Positions 61,064 to 64,000 of a DNA stretch of 64,000 nucleotides are shown here, one piece after another; position 1 is the first letter of the stretch; the number at the start of each line of letters is the position of its first letter. The stretch is from AG2 sp036493735. GTDB lineage: Bacteria; Gemmatimonadota; Gemmatimonadetes; Gemmatimonadales; Gemmatimonadaceae. The stretch is from positions 1-64,000 of the forward strand of contig DASXPH010000132.1 of NCBI GenBank assembly GCA_036493735.1, written 5' to 3'. The notes under the pieces are model-generated. The model was not told the DNA's origin and did not search any database. It saw only the letters and a list, made by a program, of their open reading frames with translations. A program made the position numbers and the translations under genes.

Positions 61064-62154
61064 ATTCGCGTTTTCTAATCCTCGCGGAGGGGGCCTTCAG
61101 TCCCCTCCGGTCGAAGACCGCTAATGCCTGCATTCGCTACACTCCGCAGCAGGTCGTTGCGGTGATCGATTCCACCCGCGCCGGGGATACGGCGCAAAAA
61201 GTCCTCGGCTTCGGCGGTGACATTCCCGTCGTCTCCTCGCTCGCGGACGGACTCGCCCGCAAACCGAACGCTCTTCTCATCGGCATCGCTCCGCCGGGAG
61301 GTCAGCTGCCAGCGTCGTGGCGCGCGCTCATCCTCGACGCGATTGACAATCGCCTCGAGGTCTGGAGCGGACTGCACACGATTCTTGGCGACGATGCGGA
61401 GTTCGCGGCGCGTGCCAAGAGCCGCGGTGTCGCGATTCATGACCTGCGCAAACCGCCGGCCGATCTCGATATCGCGCGCGGCCGCGTGCGCGAGCTGGAT
61501 GATCGTGCAACGGTGATCCTCACCGTCGGCACCGACTGCAACATCGGCAAGATGACCACGCAGCTCCAGCTCCGCGATGCAATGAAGGAGCGCGGCATGC
61601 GCGTCTCATTCGCCGCGACGGGACAGACCGGCATTCTCGTCGAAGGCTGGGGCATTTCGGTGGATGCCGTGATTGGTGACTTCATCGCCGGTGCTGCCGA
61701 GCGCCTGACGCTACAGGCGGCGAAGGACGCGGACATCGTGCTCGTCGAAGGGCAGGGCTCGATCATTCATCCAAGCTATTCCGGCGTCACCTACGGCCTC
61801 CTGCACGGGTCGCTGCCGCACGCGATGGTAATGTGCGCGCAGCCATCGCGGACGGCGATCAACAATCATCCGTGGGTCAGGATTCCGCCGCTGGCGGAAT
61901 TCATCGATATGCAGGAGCGCGCGGCTGCTCCACTGCGGTCGGCTCCCGTCATCGCCGTCGCCTTGAACACCTACGACCTCGGCGATGCCGAAGCACGCGC
62001 CGCAATCGATCGGGTGCAGCGCGAAACCGACCTGCCGGCGACGGATCCTGTCCGCTTCGACCCCTCGCCGATCGTGGACGCGATCGACGCGTTCCATCGA
62101 AAGCGTTTTGACGACGTGAGGTCGTCCGCGACGTTAGGCGCGGGAGCGCGCTGA
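61060..62154 (+). CDS. DUF1611 P-loop protein (DgcN-like)
   Basis: 364 residues. N-terminal about 145 residues form a Rossmann-like domain; the central GTDCNIGKMTTQLQL (residues about 152-166) is a P-loop-like motif and NPHR-type residues follow (HAMVMCAQPSRT). DUF1611 proteins include DgcN, reported as an N-acetyltransferase in D-glutamate catabolism, and are often paired with a muconate-cycloisomerase-like epimerase, which is absent here. The start overlaps the permease stop by 4 nt. Confidence 0.8.
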   Translation: MNSRFLILAEGAFSPLRSKTANACIRYTPQQVVAVIDSTRAGDTAQKVLGFGGDIPVVSSLADGLARKPNALLIGIAPPGGQLPASWRALILDAIDNRLEVWSGLHTILGDDAEFAARAKSRGVAIHDLRKPPADLDIARGRVRELDDRATVILTVGTDCNIGKMTTQLQLRDAMKERGMRVSFAATGQTGILVEGWGISVDAVIGDFIAGAAERLTLQAAKDADIVLVEGQGSIIHPSYSGVTYGLLHGSLPHAMVMCAQPSRTAINNHPWVRIPPLAEFIDMQERAAAPLRSAPVIAVALNTYDLGDAEARAAIDRVQRETDLPATDPVRFDPSPIVDAIDAFHRKRFDDVRSSATLGAGAR

Positions 62155-62184
62155 GCACCGCGTCGATTCGATGCGACGGTAAAG

Positions 62185-62224
62185 GGAATGATGGTGGAAT
62201 CGCGAGCGATTCCACCATCATTCC
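62185..62224 (+). other. 18-bp perfect hairpin between DUF1611 and ABC genes
   Basis: Arms 62185-62202 and 62207-62224 form an uninterrupted stem with a CGAG tetraloop. It is longer than a normal terminator and has no following T-run. It sits 30 nt after the DUF1611 stop and 23 nt before the next ATG, and may block ribosomes or RNase or be a palindromic insertion. Confidence 0.6.
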
Positions 62225-62246
62225 GGCGACGACGCAAGGATCGCCG

Positions 62247-62807
62247 GTGAACCACTCACATCTCGTCAGCGTTCGCGCGCTGAGTAAGACCTTCGACGTC
62301 GGGCTCCGCGGCTGCACGGCGCGAGTCCGCGCGCTGGACGACCTGCATCTGGACGTGTCGCGAGGAGAGGTGGTGGCAGTCGTCGGTGACGCCGGCGCCG
62401 GAAAGACCACGCTGCTCCGATGCCTGGCGGGACTTCTCGTCCACGACAAAGGGGTGATCGAGCTCGCGTCGACTGAGCGCCACTCCGTCGCGGCGGTCAC
62501 GTACCTGCACGATCCCGTAGAGTTGGCGAAACTGCTCGACGCAGATGAGGAGTGGGACATCGCGATCGTGGACAACGCCGATGCCGTTCGCGGTGACGTC
62601 GGTGGCGCGTTTGCGCTGCTGGCCGCCGCGCGCGAGATCCGCGCCACCGGAGGGGCGATGCTCCTCGCCGCGCGGGATCACCGCGCCATCGCAGCAGTGG
62701 CCGATCGAGTGATCGCCCTCGAGCGCGGCCGCGTCGGGACAGGCCAGGCCGGAGCGTATACATCCGTGCCGCGTGTCGCGGAGGAGCGGAGGCGGACCTC
62801 TCGTTGA
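62247..62807 (+). CDS. Truncated or degenerate ABC-type ATPase
   Basis: 186 residues, about 40-60 fewer than a normal ABC ATPase. Walker A GDAGAGKTT (residues 47-55) is present, followed by LLRCLAGLL, but the signature LSGGQ is missing and Walker B reads WDIAIVDNADAV, with Asn in place of the catalytic Glu. A His (RDH, residue 145) may be the H-loop. It could be a regulator or a decayed subunit that binds but does not hydrolyse ATP. The frame is intact, and cysS follows 32 nt later. Confidence 0.7.
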   Translation: MNHSHLVSVRALSKTFDVGLRGCTARVRALDDLHLDVSRGEVVAVVGDAGAGKTTLLRCLAGLLVHDKGVIELASTERHSVAAVTYLHDPVELAKLLDADEEWDIAIVDNADAVRGDVGGAFALLAAAREIRATGGAMLLAARDHRAIAAVADRVIALERGRVGTGQAGAYTSVPRVAEERRRTSR

Positions 62808-62839
62808 CCGGCATTCCGGGCGCGCGTAGCATTCGCCGG

Positions 62840-64000
62840 ATGCAGCAATTCCGGCTTTACAACACGCTCACGCGCCGAGTCGAGGCGTTTTCACCCGCCG
62901 AGGGTGATACCGTCCGTATCTATAGCTGCGGTCCGACGGTGTACAACCCGGCGCATCTTGGAAATTTCCGCACCTTCCTTTTCGTCGACCTACTGCGACG
63001 CGCGCTTCGCCTCCAAGGCTGGCAGGTGCACCAGGTGATGAACCTGACGGACGTCGACGACAAGATCATCCGGCGCGCCTCGGAGCAGGGGAAGACGATT
63101 AGGGAAGTCACGGAGCCGGTGACGGAGATCTTCTTCAAGGATCGCGATTATCTGCGCATCGAGCCGGCCGAGGCGTACCCGAAGGCCACCGATTACGTGC
63201 CCCAGATGGTGGAGCTCGTTAGGCGACTGATCGACGCGGGCGTGGCGTATCAGGCCGAGGATGGATCGGTGTACTTCGCCATCGATCACTTTCCGTCGTA
63301 TGGCAAGCTGTCTCGACTCGACAAGCGCGAGGTGAAAGCCGGCGCGCGCGTCGCGCAGGACGACTACTCGAAGGAGAACGCGCAGGACTTCGCGCTCTGG
63401 AAGGCGGCGAAGCCGGAGGACGAGCGCGCCCACGCCGCATGGGACTCGCCGTGGGGTCGCGGCCGGCCAGGCTGGCACCTCGAATGCTCGGCGATGGCCA
63501 TCGATCTACTCGGCGAAACCCTCGACATCCATTGTGGCGGCATCGATCTGATCTTTCCGCATCACGAGGACGAGATCGCGCAGTCAGAGGCGGCGACGGG
63601 CAAGCAGTTCTCCCGCTTCTGGTGCCATGGTGCGTTCCTCCTCACCGAGGGGGCAAAGATGGCCAAGCGGCTCGGCAACGTCACGACGGTAAAGGACATG
63701 CGCGAGTCGCAGATACCAGCCGCGGCCATTCGGCGGTTCGTGTTCAATACTCATTATAGAAAGGAGCTGAACCTGACCGAGGAGGCGCTCGAGGACGCAA
63801 TTGCCGCCGTGCGCCGCGTCGGGAAGTTTGCCGAGCGCCTTGGGGAGGCCAAGGGGGGCACGGCGGGGCTCGCCGAAGCGGCCGACGAGCTCGTTGAAAA
63901 GGCAGAGGCAGCGCTCTTCGATGATCTGAACGCACCAGAAGCTCTCGCGGCGCTTTCGGGGTTCATTAACCGAGCAAACGCGGAGCTCGACCGCGGCGGC
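62840..64000 (+). CDS. cysS: Cysteinyl-tRNA synthetase (3' end cut by window)
   Basis: 387 codons are in the window and the frame is open to the end, so the gene is partial. Class I signature HIGH variant PAHLGN near residue 38, zinc-binding Cys in YSCGPT and WHLECSAM plus HHEDE, and the KMSKS-type motif reads KMAKRLGN. It charges tRNA-Cys. Start is uncertain: ATG 62840 matches the usual N-terminus (FRLYNTLTR); an in-frame TTG at 62804 overlaps the preceding stop and would add 12 residues. Confidence 0.95.
   Translation, partial: MQQFRLYNTLTRRVEAFSPAEGDTVRIYSCGPTVYNPAHLGNFRTFLFVDLLRRALRLQGWQVHQVMNLTDVDDKIIRRASEQGKTIREVTEPVTEIFFKDRDYLRIEPAEAYPKATDYVPQMVELVRRLIDAGVAYQAEDGSVYFAIDHFPSYGKLSRLDKREVKAGARVAQDDYSKENAQDFALWKAAKPEDERAHAAWDSPWGRGRPGWHLECSAMAIDLLGETLDIHCGGIDLIFPHHEDEIAQSEAATGKQFSRFWCHGAFLLTEGAKMAKRLGNVTTVKDMRESQIPAAAIRRFVFNTHYRKELNLTEEALEDAIAAVRRVGKFAERLGEAKGGTAGLAEAADELVEKAEAALFDDLNAPEALAALSGFINRANAELDRGG

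Larger units (their letters stand above)
2532..63224. repeat. Dispersed octamer CGTTAGGC/GCCTAACG, about 32 exact copies
   Basis: Exact copies counted by eye begin at 2532, 7435, 9056, 9686, 10158, 12021, 12099, 13293, 15848, 17686, 22642, 24064, 26917, 27806, 29095, 29854, 33547, 39189, 41836, 42662, 44004, 45088, 47690, 48905, 51244, 52116, 55396, 55852, 57265, 57427, 62132 and 63217. About ten more differ by one base. Both strands are used about equally and most copies lie inside genes, where they force rare TTA, AGG or CCT codons. A random 64-kb sequence should hold about two. Role unknown; a selected DNA word is likely. Confidence 0.75.

Noticed and set aside
1..64000. tRNA and rRNA genes
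   Set aside because: No cloverleaf T-arm pattern with matching stems and no rRNA-like stretch was found by eye.

Overview
The window is a high-GC, gene-dense bacterial chromosome segment. The GTG and TTG starts, tightly overlapping ATGA/GTGA/TTGA gene junctions, many Gram-negative lipobox lipoproteins, a PadR-plus-MacB/FtsX-like (ADOP) permease pair, a tetrahydropterin-type synthase and a Gram-negative cytochrome c maturation set point to a Gemmatimonadota-like or related soil lineage. This is an inference from gene content and style; no rRNA or tRNA gene lies in the window to settle it. Most of the content is ordinary chromosomal housekeeping.

Layout. 1-386: a gene-free degenerate repeat tract. 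387-8259: a giant Ig-like lipoprotein metallopeptidase, small secreted and membrane proteins, a YdcF-type protein, an ion transporter. 8374-8510: a candidate small structured RNA with promoter and terminator. 8631-10420: a pterin synthase, an SDR and a Trm112-like protein. 10449-14451 (minus): acyl-CoA synthetase, and a TPR/ParA/lipoprotein operon. 14695-17946: phosphoribosyltransferase, V4R protein, NAD+ DNA ligase. 17949-18509: a repeat-armed element carrying a broken four-helix-bundle (S23-type) gene. 18504-20740 (minus): a response regulator/diguanylate cyclase/GAF signalling cassette. 20904-26074: YtxH, TPR protein, thymidine phosphorylase, Old Yellow Enzyme, aldo/keto reductase. 26211-29267: PadR regulator with a palindromic leader and an ADOP permease. 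29285-33458: DoxX, secreted protein, TPR lipoprotein, Ycf46-type AAA ATPase. 33519-36113: GH3/PA14 glycosidase. 36110-40478 (minus): enoyl-CoA hydratase, recF, dciA, gyrB. 40573-43653: topoisomerase IB, mtnA, uracil-DNA glycosylase, YfiM-like protein. 44022-47679: ccmE, ccmF, ccmH and a ccmI-like zinc-ribbon protein. 48161-53819 (minus): cutA, TPR, macro domain, transglutaminase, ABC ATPase and permease in one overlapping run. 53982-62807: uvrA, L-serine dehydratase subunits, YbjN-like, PspA, PerM-type permease, DUF1611 protein, a degenerate ABC ATPase. 62840-64000: cysS, cut by the window end.

Two genome-scale signals are not explained by the genes. First, a family of intergenic elements has inverted arms built of 7-bp units (TGGTGGC on one side, GCCACCA on the other). 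They fit tightly between genes, often ending within a few bases of a start or stop codon. Three share the core ATCCGAATTC, and one carries the S23-type gene; I propose a mobile-element family with a protein-coding founder and short derivatives. Second, the octamer CGTTAGGC (GCCTAACG on the other strand) occurs about 32 times by eye in 64 kb, mostly inside genes and using rare codons. That looks like a selected genome-wide DNA word of the uptake-signal or HIP1 type.
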